Position numbers and translations under genes: made by a program. A model generated the notes under the pieces. It had not been told where the DNA came from. It saw only the letters and a list, made by a program, of their open reading frames with translations, and made no database searches. This document shows, one piece after another, positions 9,575 to 17,665 of a stretch of DNA of 43,120 bases (positions are counted from its first letter, which is position 1; every line of letters begins with the position of its first letter). This DNA is from an uncultured Verrucomicrobia subdivision 3 bacterium. Its GTDB lineage: Bacteria > Verrucomicrobiota > Verrucomicrobiia > Limisphaerales > UBA11358. The DNA lies in contig CAIZWI010000176.1 of assembly GCA_903936645.1 (NCBI GenBank), positions 1 through 43,120 on the forward strand, given 5' to 3'.

Positions 9575-9606
9575 AATCCCGGTGTTTCCAAGCGCCGGGA
9601 TTTTTT
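9575..9606 (+). terminator. Intrinsic terminator of rpoD
   Basis: AATCCCGGTG (9575-9584) pairs with CGCCGGGATT (9593-9602), giving ten pairs with one T-G wobble and an 8-base loop. Six T run from 9601 to 9606. It lies 41 bases after the rpoD stop and separates the housekeeping block from the signalling genes. Confidence 0.88.
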
Positions 9607-9852
9607 GTTGGGCGCGAATGACGGGTTCTCTGAATAGCCGGGATGCCAGGCGTGTCCCAAGTACCCGTGTCCGTATGAACAACACCTTGCCAATATGAAT
9701 GCAAAACGTCCGACGCCCGAACCTTGGATTGGAATGAAGATTGACGGCAGGACAGTGATCATAAAACATAGGAACAATTCCCGCCAGCCGGCACCTTATA
9801 AACCGTTGACCGGTCCGGGAGGCAACCGCCAAACCAGATAGTTTACAATGAT

Positions 9853-12800
9853 ATGACCGCCCGCCCGCCAAAGCATCGCGGCCGCCCGCCTTGGGCGGAC
9901 TGGCTGTTGCGCGGCGGACTGGCCAGCCTGGTGCTGGGCGTGGCCTTGCCGGCCCTGGCCCTGGACCCGGCCAGGTCCATTTCTCAATATAATTGCCGCC
10001 ACTGGACCCGCCAGAATGGCCTGCCGGCCGATAAGATTAACGACGTGGCCCAAAGTGCGGACGGATACGTCTGGCTGGCCTCGGAGAATGGCCTGATTCG
10101 TTTTGATGGGGTGGAGTTCACCAACCTGTCCATTGATTTGCCGACCGCCCGGGGACGAAATGTCCGCAAACTCTCCGCCACCACCTCTGGCGGTATTCGC
10201 TTTGCCATTCAAGATGGCGGGTTTGGCGGTTACGATGGCAAAGGTTTTGTCACCGTGGGTGGCCCCCAATGGGCGCACCCAGATCTTCAGGCCAGCACTA
10301 TTTTCGAAGCCCGGGATGGCACCGTTTGGACCGGGATGAATCCAGGCATCAGCCACTGGGTGCCCGGCAACCCGGAAACCCCGCTCTTCGGCACCGATCT
10401 TACCGGTCAGGTTATGTCCATGTGCGAAGACGCCACTGGCCAAATCTGGGTGGGCACCGCCGAGCATGGCTTGCTTTATTGGGCTGCTGGCAATTTGCAA
10501 ACCTTCCCCGCCCCGGAGCTTGAAAAAGTAAATATTTCCGCCCTGGCAGTGGGTGCCAATGGAGAAGTCTGGGTAGGCACAGAATTGGGCTTGCGATGCT
10601 ATGCCCATGGCAAGCCACGCAACATTCCCCGCTTTAACGGGGATATCAAAGCCCTGCTGGTGGATCACCATGGCGCCCTTTGGGTGGGCACCGGCGGTCA
10701 GGGACTGGCCTGCTACAAAAATGGCCAGTTCACCTGGCTGCGGCAGGCGGATGGACTGGGCAGCGACTACCTTCTGGGCCTGGCCGAAGACGCCGAGGGC
10801 AGTCTGTGGATCGGCACCCGGGATGGCTTGACCCAATTGTCGGACACCAAATTCCCCATTGTCTCCAAACACGAAGGTATCGGGGATGGCTCTAGCCATA
10901 TGGTGGCCGCCTCCCCAAACGGTGGTTTGTGGATTGGCACCGACCTGGGACTGTCCTATCTGGATGATCAGATCACCACCAATTACACCTGGGGCCCCCG
11001 GTCAGCGAACAGTTATATCAAGCTGATATTTGCCACCCGCAAAGGGGAGCTATACACCGAGGATGGTGAAAAGAATATTAAGGTTTTCGGCAGCGGCGAC
11101 GAGCCGGGCCGGCCAGTCAGCGAAGTGTGGACCTCGGCCATCACCGAGGACGCCACCAGTCTGGTTTTGGCCGTGGGGGATGCCCTGGTCCGACTGACCA
11201 ATGGCAAACCCACCTCGTACCAATACCCGCCCGGCCCGCAGCCGGAATTTTATTGGATTAATAACTTATACACTGCCCGGGATGGCGCGGTCTGGGTGGC
11301 CAGCAAAAATGGCGTCTTCCGGCTGGACCAGGGAACTGTCCGGCATTGGAGTGCCAGCAATGGCCTGTCCGGCGACAATGTCCAGTGGATCTGTGAAGAC
11401 ATCGATGGCAGCATCTGGGTCGGCCTGGCCTCCGGCATCGCCCGCATCAAGGAGGGCGAATTAAAAAACATCACCCCGGCGGATGGGTTGGCCGATAATT
11501 GGATTTACACCATCATACCCGATGATTACGGCAGCTTCTGGTTTAATTCCGGCCGCGGCATTTTTCGGGCCAGCCGCCAGAATCTAAATGCGGTTGCCGA
11601 TGGCAAAACCGCCCGCGTCCAATGCGAATTGTTTGACGGTCTGGAATCGGTCAAAGCCACCGGCCGGACCGACCAGGAGAATTCGGGTTGTAAAACCCGG
11701 GATGGCCGCATCTGGTTTCCCTGCCCCTGGGGGGTCGTCATGATAGACCCGGCGCATATCCCCACCAATGACGTGCCGCCGCCGGTGCACATCAGCCGCA
11801 TTGTGGTTAATGGCCAGGAATACAGTCCGGCCGCGGCGGTGGAGGTGCCCCCCGGCAAGGGCGAGATGGAAATTGATTTCACCGCCTTGACGTTCGTGGC
11901 TCCCAATAACGCCCAATTTAAGTGTCAGTTGGTGGGGTGGGACAATGACTGGCAGTCGACCGGGCATCGGCGCACAGTGCTCTACACCAATCTGAAGCCC
12001 GGCCATTATTCCTTTCGTGTGATCGCGGCCAATGCGGACGGGGTCTGGAACCAGTCCGGCACAACGCTGGCCATCCAACTGCGCCCATTTTTTTATCAGA
12101 CGGCCTGGTTCGATTGGCTGTGCGCCGGGTTGACGTTTGCCGTGGTGGCAGCCATCTATCAATGGCGCGTCCGCCGGACGGAATTGAAACAACGCGCGGC
12201 ACATCAGGCCCGCGCGGAATTAGAGGCGGAAGTGACCAAGCGCACCGCCGAACTGGCCCGTGCCAATGAATCCCTGCAGCGGGAAATCGCCGAGCGCGAA
12301 CGCATGCAAAACGAAATTGAGCAGGCGCACGCGCGCCTGCTGGAAAATTCCCGGCTGGCGGGCATGGCGGAAGTGGCCACCAACGTGCTGCACAATGTCG
12401 GCAACGTGCTCAACAGTGTGAATGTCTCCGCCGCGCTGGTCACGGACCAGACCCGCAAGTCCAAGGTGGCCTATGTCGGCAAGGTGGCCGGACTGCTGGC
12501 GGAGCGCTCCACTGATCTGGGCGAATTCATGACCATGGATCCCCAAGGCCGGCAGTTACCCGGCTTTATAAACGATCTCGCCGGGCAACTGGCCAAAGAA
12601 CAACAAAACACCCTCCAAGAGCTCGCGTCCCTCCAGCAACATATTGATCACATCAAGGACATTGTGTCCCGCCAGCAAAGCTATGCCAAAATCTCCGGCG
12701 TCGCCGAGGTCATCCCCGCCCGGAAGTTGGTGGAGGATGCCCTCTTGATGAATGCGGGCTCCATGCCCCGGCACGGTATCGAACTAATTCGCGAGTATGC

Positions 12801-13173
12801 CGAGGTGCCACCGGTCAATGTGGAAAAGCACAAGGTGTTGCAAATCCTCGTCAACCTCATCCGCAATGCCAAATATGCTTGTACCGAATCCCGGCGGTCG
12901 GACAAACAAATCCGGCTGCAGATCGCCGGTTCCGCAGCGGGAGTGAGCATCACGATCATGGATAATGGAGTTGGCATTGCTCCCGAGCATCTGAACCGGC
13001 TGTTCCATCATGGCTTTACCACCCGCCAGGGGGGGCATGGCTTTGGCCTGCATAGCAGTGCCCTCGCCGCCCGGGAATTGGGCGGCACCCTGACCTTTCA
13101 GAGCGCTGGTCCCGGTCTCGGGGCCGCCTTCACCCTTACCCTGCCCCCCTCCGCATCCCCGAACAAATCATGA
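9853..13173 (+). CDS. Beta-propeller (Reg_prop/Y_Y_Y) sensor histidine kinase, HNVGN type
   Basis: A predicted membrane sensor kinase of 1106 residues. An N-terminal hydrophobic signal segment ends near ALALDPA (about residue 38). About 14 two-component-propeller repeats of the form G-x-[IVL]-W-[IV]-G-T (about 45-660) fit two seven-bladed propellers outside the cytoplasm. A Y_Y_Y domain follows (about 672-735), then one transmembrane helix (about 750-772), a coiled coil (about 780-830), a phosphoacceptor block with His847 in VLHNVGNVLNSVN, and a HATPase_c domain (about 990-1100) with DNGVGIAP and the GHGFGLH lid. The H-box is the HNVGN variant instead of the common HDFNN or HELRTP. Its TGA overlaps the ATG of the next gene, so the two are likely translationally coupled partners. 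The ligand is unknown; related propeller sensors in Bacteroidetes bind oligosaccharides. Confidence 0.9.
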   Translation: MTARPPKHRGRPPWADWLLRGGLASLVLGVALPALALDPARSISQYNCRHWTRQNGLPADKINDVAQSADGYVWLASENGLIRFDGVEFTNLSIDLPTARGRNVRKLSATTSGGIRFAIQDGGFGGYDGKGFVTVGGPQWAHPDLQASTIFEARDGTVWTGMNPGISHWVPGNPETPLFGTDLTGQVMSMCEDATGQIWVGTAEHGLLYWAAGNLQTFPAPELEKVNISALAVGANGEVWVGTELGLRCYAHGKPRNIPRFNGDIKALLVDHHGALWVGTGGQGLACYKNGQFTWLRQADGLGSDYLLGLAEDAEGSLWIGTRDGLTQLSDTKFPIVSKHEGIGDGSSHMVAASPNGGLWIGTDLGLSYLDDQITTNYTWGPRSANSYIKLIFATRKGELYTEDGEKNIKVFGSGDEPGRPVSEVWTSAITEDATSLVLAVGDALVRLTNGKPTSYQYPPGPQPEFYWINNLYTARDGAVWVASKNGVFRLDQGTVRHWSASNGLSGDNVQWICEDIDGSIWVGLASGIARIKEGELKNITPADGLADNWIYTIIPDDYGSFWFNSGRGIFRASRQNLNAVADGKTARVQCELFDGLESVKATGRTDQENSGCKTRDGRIWFPCPWGVVMIDPAHIPTNDVPPPVHISRIVVNGQEYSPAAAVEVPPGKGEMEIDFTALTFVAPNNAQFKCQLVGWDNDWQSTGHRRTVLYTNLKPGHYSFRVIAANADGVWNQSGTTLAIQLRPFFYQTAWFDWLCAGLTFAVVAAIYQWRVRRTELKQRAAHQARAELEAEVTKRTAELARANESLQREIAERERMQNEIEQAHARLLENSRLAGMAEVATNVLHNVGNVLNSVNVSAALVTDQTRKSKVAYVGKVAGLLAERSTDLGEFMTMDPQGRQLPGFINDLAGQLAKEQQNTLQELASLQQHIDHIKDIVSRQQSYAKISGVAEVIPARKLVEDALLMNAGSMPRHGIELIREYAEVPPVNVEKHKVLQILVNLIRNAKYACTESRRSDKQIRLQIAGSAAGVSITIMDNGVGIAPEHLNRLFHHGFTTRQGGHGFGLHSSALAARELGGTLTFQSAGPGLGAAFTLTLPPSASPNKS

Positions 13174-14939
13174 AACTGCCCATCCTGGCCCCAAATCAAC
13201 GCATCCTCGTGATCGACGATAATCAGGCCATCCACGAAGATTTTAAAAAAATCCTGCTCCCCGCCGATCCTGGGAGCCTGCGCCTGGCGGCGGCCGGGGC
13301 GAAACTCTTTGGCCAGCCGGTGACCCCCGCCGAATCCCCCGGGTTTTACCTGGACACCGCGGCCAGTGGCGAGGAGGGCCTCGCGCTCGTCGAGTCCGCT
13401 CGCGAACAGGGGCAGCCTTACGCCCTGGCGTTTGTAGATGTGCGCATGGCCCCCGGCTGGGACGGCATGGAAACCACCGCGCGCATTTGCGCGGCCGACC
13501 CGGACATTCAAATCGTGATTTGCACCGCCTATTCCGACTATTCCTGGGAGGAAATGATTGCCCGACTGGGCCAGAGTGACCGTCTCGTGATTCTCAAAAA
13601 GCCGTTCGACACCATCGAAGTACTGCAATTGGCCCATGCCCTCACCCAAAAATGGGACTGGGGCCAGGCCGCAGGGGCGCGCATGGACCAGCTGGCCGCC
13701 ATGGTGGCCCAGCGCACCAGCGAACTCCAGGCGGCCAACAGCCAGCTAAAACTTGAAATGGCCGAACATGCGCGCACCGAATCCGAACTCCGCCAGGCCC
13801 AAAAAATGGAGGCTGTGGGCCAGCTGGCGGGCGGCATTGCGCATGACTTTAATAACCTGCTCACCGTAATCCGAGGATACACAAATTGTTTGGCCCAAGA
13901 CCTGCCCCGCAGCGAAAAAGTGGCGGAGGCCCTCCGGGAAATTGATTCCGCCGCGGAACGGGCCGCCAGCCTGACCGCGCAAATGCTGATGTTCAGCCGA
14001 AAAAAACGGATGCAGGCCCAGCCAGTCAGCCTCCCGGACCTGATCACTCAGTTTGGCAGCATGCTGGGCCGCGTGCTGGGCGAGCAGATCATCATGGATA
14101 TCTCGGGGGGGGACACCCCGCTTATGATTCAAGCCGACCCCGTGATGATCGAAATGGTGATTTTGAACCTGGCATTAAATGCCCGGGATGCCATGCCGCT
14201 GGGTGGCACCCTCCAAATCAGCGCGCGCTCTCGGGAAATCACCCATGGGGCTGCCCAGCGCCATTCCCAGTCCCGCCCTGGCCTGTTTGCCTGCCTGGTG
14301 GTGGCCGACACCGGTTGTGGCATCCCCCAGGAATTGCTGCCCCATCTTTTCGAGCCCTTCTTCACCACCAAGGAGCCGGGCAAAGGTACCGGCCTGGGCT
14401 TGGCCTCCGCCTATGGCATTATCAAACAACATGGTGGCTGGATCGAAGTCGAAAGCACCCCCGGCGAAGGCACACGATTCCATATTTTCCTGCCGGCGGA
14501 AATCAAGCAAGCCGGCCTTAGGGAGACCGCACCCGCTGCCCCGCCGGCCCGGGGCGGCAAGGAAATCATCCTGCTGGTGGAAGACGAAGCCCCGGTGCGG
14601 CAATTGGCAAAAAAATTGCTGGAACGCCAAGGGTACCGCGTTTTCGAGGCAGGCTCTGGCCGGGAAGGTCTGGCCGTGTGGGAGCAACATCAACACGAAA
14701 TCGACCTGCTGCTCACCGATATGATCATGCCGGGCGGATGGACCGGCCGGGAATTGGCCGAGCGCATTCGCACCCAAAAGCCTGAAATCAAAATCATCTA
14801 CTCCACCGGATACAGCCCTGAACTCTTCAGCCAGGACATGCTGCTCAAGGAAGGCTTGAATTTTCTAGCCAAACCCTACCTGCCCAACCACCTGATTGAA
14901 ACTGTCCGCCGCTGCCTCGATAACCCGCCCCCTGCCTAG
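13170..14939 (+). CDS. Hybrid histidine kinase REC-HisKA-HATPase-REC
   Basis: A cytoplasmic hybrid signalling protein of 589 residues with no visible membrane segment. The N-terminal receiver (about 11-155, phosphoacceptor Asp90 in FVDVRMAP) contains an extra loop of roughly 25 residues after its first helix. A coiled coil (about 165-210) leads to a HisKA domain with His225 in GGIAHDFNN, a HATPase_c domain (about 310-445) with the [15 protein letters not shown] lid, and a C-terminal receiver (about 468-585, Asp517 in [10 protein letters not shown]). It starts in the ATGA overlap with the upstream propeller kinase, so the N-terminal receiver is probably phosphorylated by that kinase in a phosphorelay. 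No DNA-binding domain is present, so the final output must be another protein. Confidence 0.9.
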   Translation: MKLPILAPNQRILVIDDNQAIHEDFKKILLPADPGSLRLAAAGAKLFGQPVTPAESPGFYLDTAASGEEGLALVESAREQGQPYALAFVDVRMAPGWDGMETTARICAADPDIQIVICTAYSDYSWEEMIARLGQSDRLVILKKPFDTIEVLQLAHALTQKWDWGQAAGARMDQLAAMVAQRTSELQAANSQLKLEMAEHARTESELRQAQKMEAVGQLAGGIAHDFNNLLTVIRGYTNCLAQDLPRSEKVAEALREIDSAAERAASLTAQMLMFSRKKRMQAQPVSLPDLITQFGSMLGRVLGEQIIMDISGGDTPLMIQADPVMIEMVILNLALNARDAMPLGGTLQISARSREITHGAAQRHSQSRPGLFACLVVADTGCGIPQELLPHLFEPFFTTKEPGKGTGLGLASAYGIIKQHGGWIEVESTPGEGTRFHIFLPAEIKQAGLRETAPAAPPARGGKEIILLVEDEAPVRQLAKKLLERQGYRVFEAGSGREGLAVWEQHQHEIDLLLTDMIMPGGWTGRELAERIRTQKPEIKIIYSTGYSPELFSQDMLLKEGLNFLAKPYLPNHLIETVRRCLDNPPPA

Positions 14940-15313
14940 TGGTCATTTGCTGATTTGCTACCCGTATGTGCCGGTCGACCTTGGGTTTGCGTAGCCTCCC
15001 CCCAGTAGCGCCGGGGGTCCTCGCCGCCGGGTTGTGGCGGCGTTTCATCGCCACACCCTTCCAAAGCCAGAAACCCGCCCCCAAGCACGGTCAATCTCAA
15101 TGGTACTTGAAGCCTTTTAAGCGGCAAATCCGGTCTCCTGCCGCTCTGACCGAGGCATGATTCCCTCCTGCCATGCCCTCACGAACCCCGTCCGCCCACC
15201 GGCACATGCAAGTCGTTATGGCGGTGAGCGCCCAGTGCTCAGGTCGGTTGGCAGGCCACCAACCGATCGCTCCCTCTGCCAACCGTCAAAGCGTCGCCCC
15301 CCTCGCCCCAGCG
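14940..15313. other. Non-coding stretch rich in inverted repeats
   Basis: No convincing gene lies between the hybrid kinase and the tRNA promoter. Four perfect or near-perfect hairpins follow one another: 15022-15042 (7-bp CGCCGCC stem, then TTTC), 15120-15145 (7 bp, AGCGGCA), 15154-15177 (6 bp, GGCATG) and 15242-15268 (10 bp with one wobble, core TCGGTTGG). The first could be a weak terminator of the kinase pair. The rest could be a structured RNA or degenerate repeat elements. No signature of RNase P RNA, tmRNA or SRP RNA was recognised. Confidence 0.45.
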
Positions 15314-15342
15314 TTGACACCCGGCCAAAATTGGATAATACT
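15314..15342 (+). promoter_or_regulatory. Promoter of the tRNA-Glu gene
   Basis: A perfect TTGACA (15314-15319) is followed by 17 bases and AATACT (15337-15342). TAATAC at 15336-15341 is an equivalent reading with a 16-base spacer. The -10 ends 13 bases before the mature tRNA, as expected for a short-leader stable RNA gene. Confidence 0.7.
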
Positions 15343-15355
15343 ACCAATACTGGCT

Positions 15356-15430
15356 GGCGTGTTCGTCTATCGGCTAGGACGTGGCCTTCTCAAGGCTGAA
15401 AGAGGGGTTCGATTCCCCTACGCGCTACCA
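15356..15430 (+). tRNA. tRNA-Glu (anticodon CTC)
   Basis: The 75-base gene folds as a full cloverleaf. The acceptor stem is GGCGTGT/ACGCGCT with wobbles at pairs 1-72 and 5-68. The D-arm GTCT...GGAC encloses a loop with GG. The anticodon stem TGGCC/GGCTG has loop TTCTCAA, giving anticodon CTC. The variable loop is AAAG, the T-arm AGGGG/CCCCT has loop TTCGATT, the discriminator is A, and CCA is encoded. The TTCGTCTA and GGGGTTCGA blocks match bacterial tRNA-Glu. It reads GAG codons. A consensus-like promoter sits directly upstream and no terminator was seen downstream. Confidence 0.93.
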
Positions 15431-15709
15431 AACCCACTTCCCCCGGATAGCATCAAAGACTTTACCGATCAAACTGTTTCTTAAGCGGTCCAATGCTAAC
15501 GCCGGCTGCTCAATGGACACCCGTCGCCCATGCATGGACAAATCCCTTTTGAGTGACTGAGGCCCTTGTTTCAAGTGGTTTTGCCCGAGGGTAACAGCCA
15601 TGACGGAGCGTTTCCTGAGGCCGGCATCAGCCTGAGGTTTTTAAACCTTGGCCCAATCCAGGCTTGTCGCACGTCCGCCCCGCCGGTAACGTCGCCCCAG
15701 GTCTCACCC
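15431..15709. other. Intergenic region between tRNA-Glu and the DUF4838 gene
   Basis: Non-coding stretch of 279 bases. The only clear element is the 10-bp palindrome CCATGCATGG at 15528-15537. No terminator, promoter or RNA gene could be supported. An in-frame TTG at 15566 could extend the next gene but would place 48 residues before its signal peptide, so it is not preferred. Confidence 0.4.
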
Positions 15710-17527
15710 ATGAAAACCATTGGCCTGCTTGTTGTGCTTTGCCTGGCTACCCCCCTGGCTTGGGGCGAATTCCTCATCGCCCGCCAGGGCCAGACCGCCT
15801 GCGTGATCGTCCAATCCCCGGCGGCCACTGGAGTGGATCAGCACGCCGCCGCTGAACTCGCCTGGCATTTGCACCTCATCACCGGGGCGGACTTTGCCAT
15901 CCAAACCAATGCACCCGCTGGGATCACTAACACCCTCATCGTCGGCCCGGGCCCTCTCGCCGCCCAGCGCTTTCCTGAAATTGATCTTACCCGTCTGGGC
16001 CCCGAGGAATTGGTCCTGCGCACCCACGGCTCCAGCGTGCTCCTCGCCGGCGGCGCTCCGCGCGGGACCTTATACGCGGTCAATCACTTCCTGTCGGACC
16101 AATGCGGGGTCCGCTGGTGGACACCCTGGGCCACGAACCTTCCGCACCAGGCCACCTTGCGCGTTCCGCACCTCAACGTGCGCCAGCAACCCGTCTTCGA
16201 ATATCGCGAGCCTTTTTGGTTCGCCGGCTTTGACCCCCTCTGGAAATCGCGCAACAACGTGAATGGCGTGAACGCCGAACCCCGGCGGCTGCCCCCCGCG
16301 CTCGGCGGCGGCATCACTTATCAGGGCTTCGCCCACACCTTTTATCCCCTCGTGCCACCCGCAAAATATTTCGCGGCACATCCAGAATGGTACAGCCTCG
16401 TGAACGGCCACCGCACTGCGGAAAACGCGCAACTCTGCCTCTCCAACCCCCAATTGCGCGACTTTGTGACCAGTCAGGTGCGGGCCATGCTGCGGGCCGC
16501 CCCGGACACCAAAATTATCTCTGTATCTCAGAACGATTGCGCCGGAGCCTGCCAATGCCCGGCCTGCCAGGCCCTTGATCAGGCCGAAAACAGTCCGGCC
16601 GCCAGCGTCATTGCTTTTGTGAATGATATTGCGGCGCGCATCGCGGCCGAGTTTCCTGGCGTGGCAGTGGATACCTTTGCCTATCAATACACCCGCCACC
16701 CGCCCCGCACCCTGAAACCCCGGGCGAACGTGATCGTGCGGCTGTGCTCCATTGAATGCAACTTCCGCGCCCCGTGGGACGACCCCTCCAACGCCGCCTT
16801 TTTGAGCGATCTCAAAGGTTGGTCCAAATTATGCCACCGCCTCTACGTCTGGGATTATACGACCGACTTTGCAAATTATGTGCTGCCCCACCCCAACTGG
16901 TTCACCCTGGGACCGGATGCGCGACTCTTCGCCCAATACCATGTGCGCGGCGTTTTCTCTGAAGGTGCGTACCAGGGGTGGGGCGGGGAAATGGGCGAGT
17001 TGCGGGCCTGGGTCCTGGCGCAATTATTTTGGAATCCTCAAGCCGATGACCGGGCACTCATCCAGGAGTTCTTAACCGGCTATTACGGCCCGAACGCCGG
17101 GCCATTGATCCAGCGCTATCTTGAATTGGAGTATGCCGCCGCCCGGGGCTTTTACCTCGGCTGTTACACTCGCCCCCGCGCCCCGTATCGCACCTTCCAG
17201 GTCCTGTCGGCCGCCGAGCAATTGTGGCAGCAGGCCGAGCACGCCGTTACCGGGGATCCAGAATTATCCGCGCGGGTGCGCCAGGCGCATTTGCCCGTGC
17301 GGCTGGCCTGGCTGCGCGACTGGACCCGGCTCCGCGCGGAATGCCTTGCCCAAAAAGCTCTGTGGCCCTTGCCTAATTCCCGTTCGGCAGTCGCCCGCCA
17401 ATTCGCGAGCGTCTGCGCCGGCGTGCCCGACCAGGAGTGGACCCGCGTCACGGTCCTTAACGAATCTGGCCTGACCGTGGACCAGTTTCTCGCGCCTTGC
17501 CTTGCCGACGACCAGCGAAACCCCTAG
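15710..17527 (+). CDS. Secreted DUF4838 protein (glycoside-hydrolase-like)
   Basis: A predicted secreted protein of 605 residues and unknown function. The ATG at 15710 directly precedes a signal peptide (MKTIGLLVVLCLATPLAWGE). Residues about 20-125 resemble the non-catalytic N-terminal domain of alpha-glucuronidases (LIVGPG and GTLYAVNHFL segments). The centre is DUF4838, recognised by RWWTPW, the PEWYSL segment and the family block VSQNDCAGACQCPACQ (about 270-288), whose cysteines could bind metal or form disulfides. The downstream ARIAAEFPGVAVDTFAYQYT fits a TIM-barrel-like fold. DUF4838 proteins are frequent in Verrucomicrobiota and Planctomycetes near carbohydrate genes, so action on uronic-acid-containing or other glycans is a reasonable inference. 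It stands alone between a tRNA and a convergent kinase gene. Confidence 0.8.
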   Translation: MKTIGLLVVLCLATPLAWGEFLIARQGQTACVIVQSPAATGVDQHAAAELAWHLHLITGADFAIQTNAPAGITNTLIVGPGPLAAQRFPEIDLTRLGPEELVLRTHGSSVLLAGGAPRGTLYAVNHFLSDQCGVRWWTPWATNLPHQATLRVPHLNVRQQPVFEYREPFWFAGFDPLWKSRNNVNGVNAEPRRLPPALGGGITYQGFAHTFYPLVPPAKYFAAHPEWYSLVNGHRTAENAQLCLSNPQLRDFVTSQVRAMLRAAPDTKIISVSQNDCAGACQCPACQALDQAENSPAASVIAFVNDIAARIAAEFPGVAVDTFAYQYTRHPPRTLKPRANVIVRLCSIECNFRAPWDDPSNAAFLSDLKGWSKLCHRLYVWDYTTDFANYVLPHPNWFTLGPDARLFAQYHVRGVFSEGAYQGWGGEMGELRAWVLAQLFWNPQADDRALIQEFLTGYYGPNAGPLIQRYLELEYAAARGFYLGCYTRPRAPYRTFQVLSAAEQLWQQAEHAVTGDPELSARVRQAHLPVRLAWLRDWTRLRAECLAQKALWPLPNSRSAVARQFASVCAGVPDQEWTRVTVLNESGLTVDQFLAPCLADDQRNP

Positions 17528-17665
17528 CTGTGACTCCGCCCGCCATCCGCAGTTCAATTACCCTCTGCTGCTTTTCCCCTCTCACTTACGGCCGCACCGA
17601 TGGCGAGGCAACCGAAGTTTGGATATTGAAGGTGCTCCAATCTTATACCCTCGTTCCCCGGTGCC

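Noticed and set aside
9741..9769. TTGACG upstream of the first propeller kinase as a promoter
   Set aside because: With a 17-base spacer the -10 would be AAACAT, which matches only three of six consensus positions; too weak to report.
9853..13173. Internal tandem DNA repeats in the propeller kinase
   Set aside because: The repeated W-[IV]-G-T pattern is at the protein level and expected for beta-propeller blades; the DNA copies are too divergent to be a recent tandem repeat.
15022..15430. Integration site of a mobile element at the tRNA-Glu gene
   Set aside because: No integrase, no direct repeat of the tRNA 3' end and no phage-like genes were found on either side.
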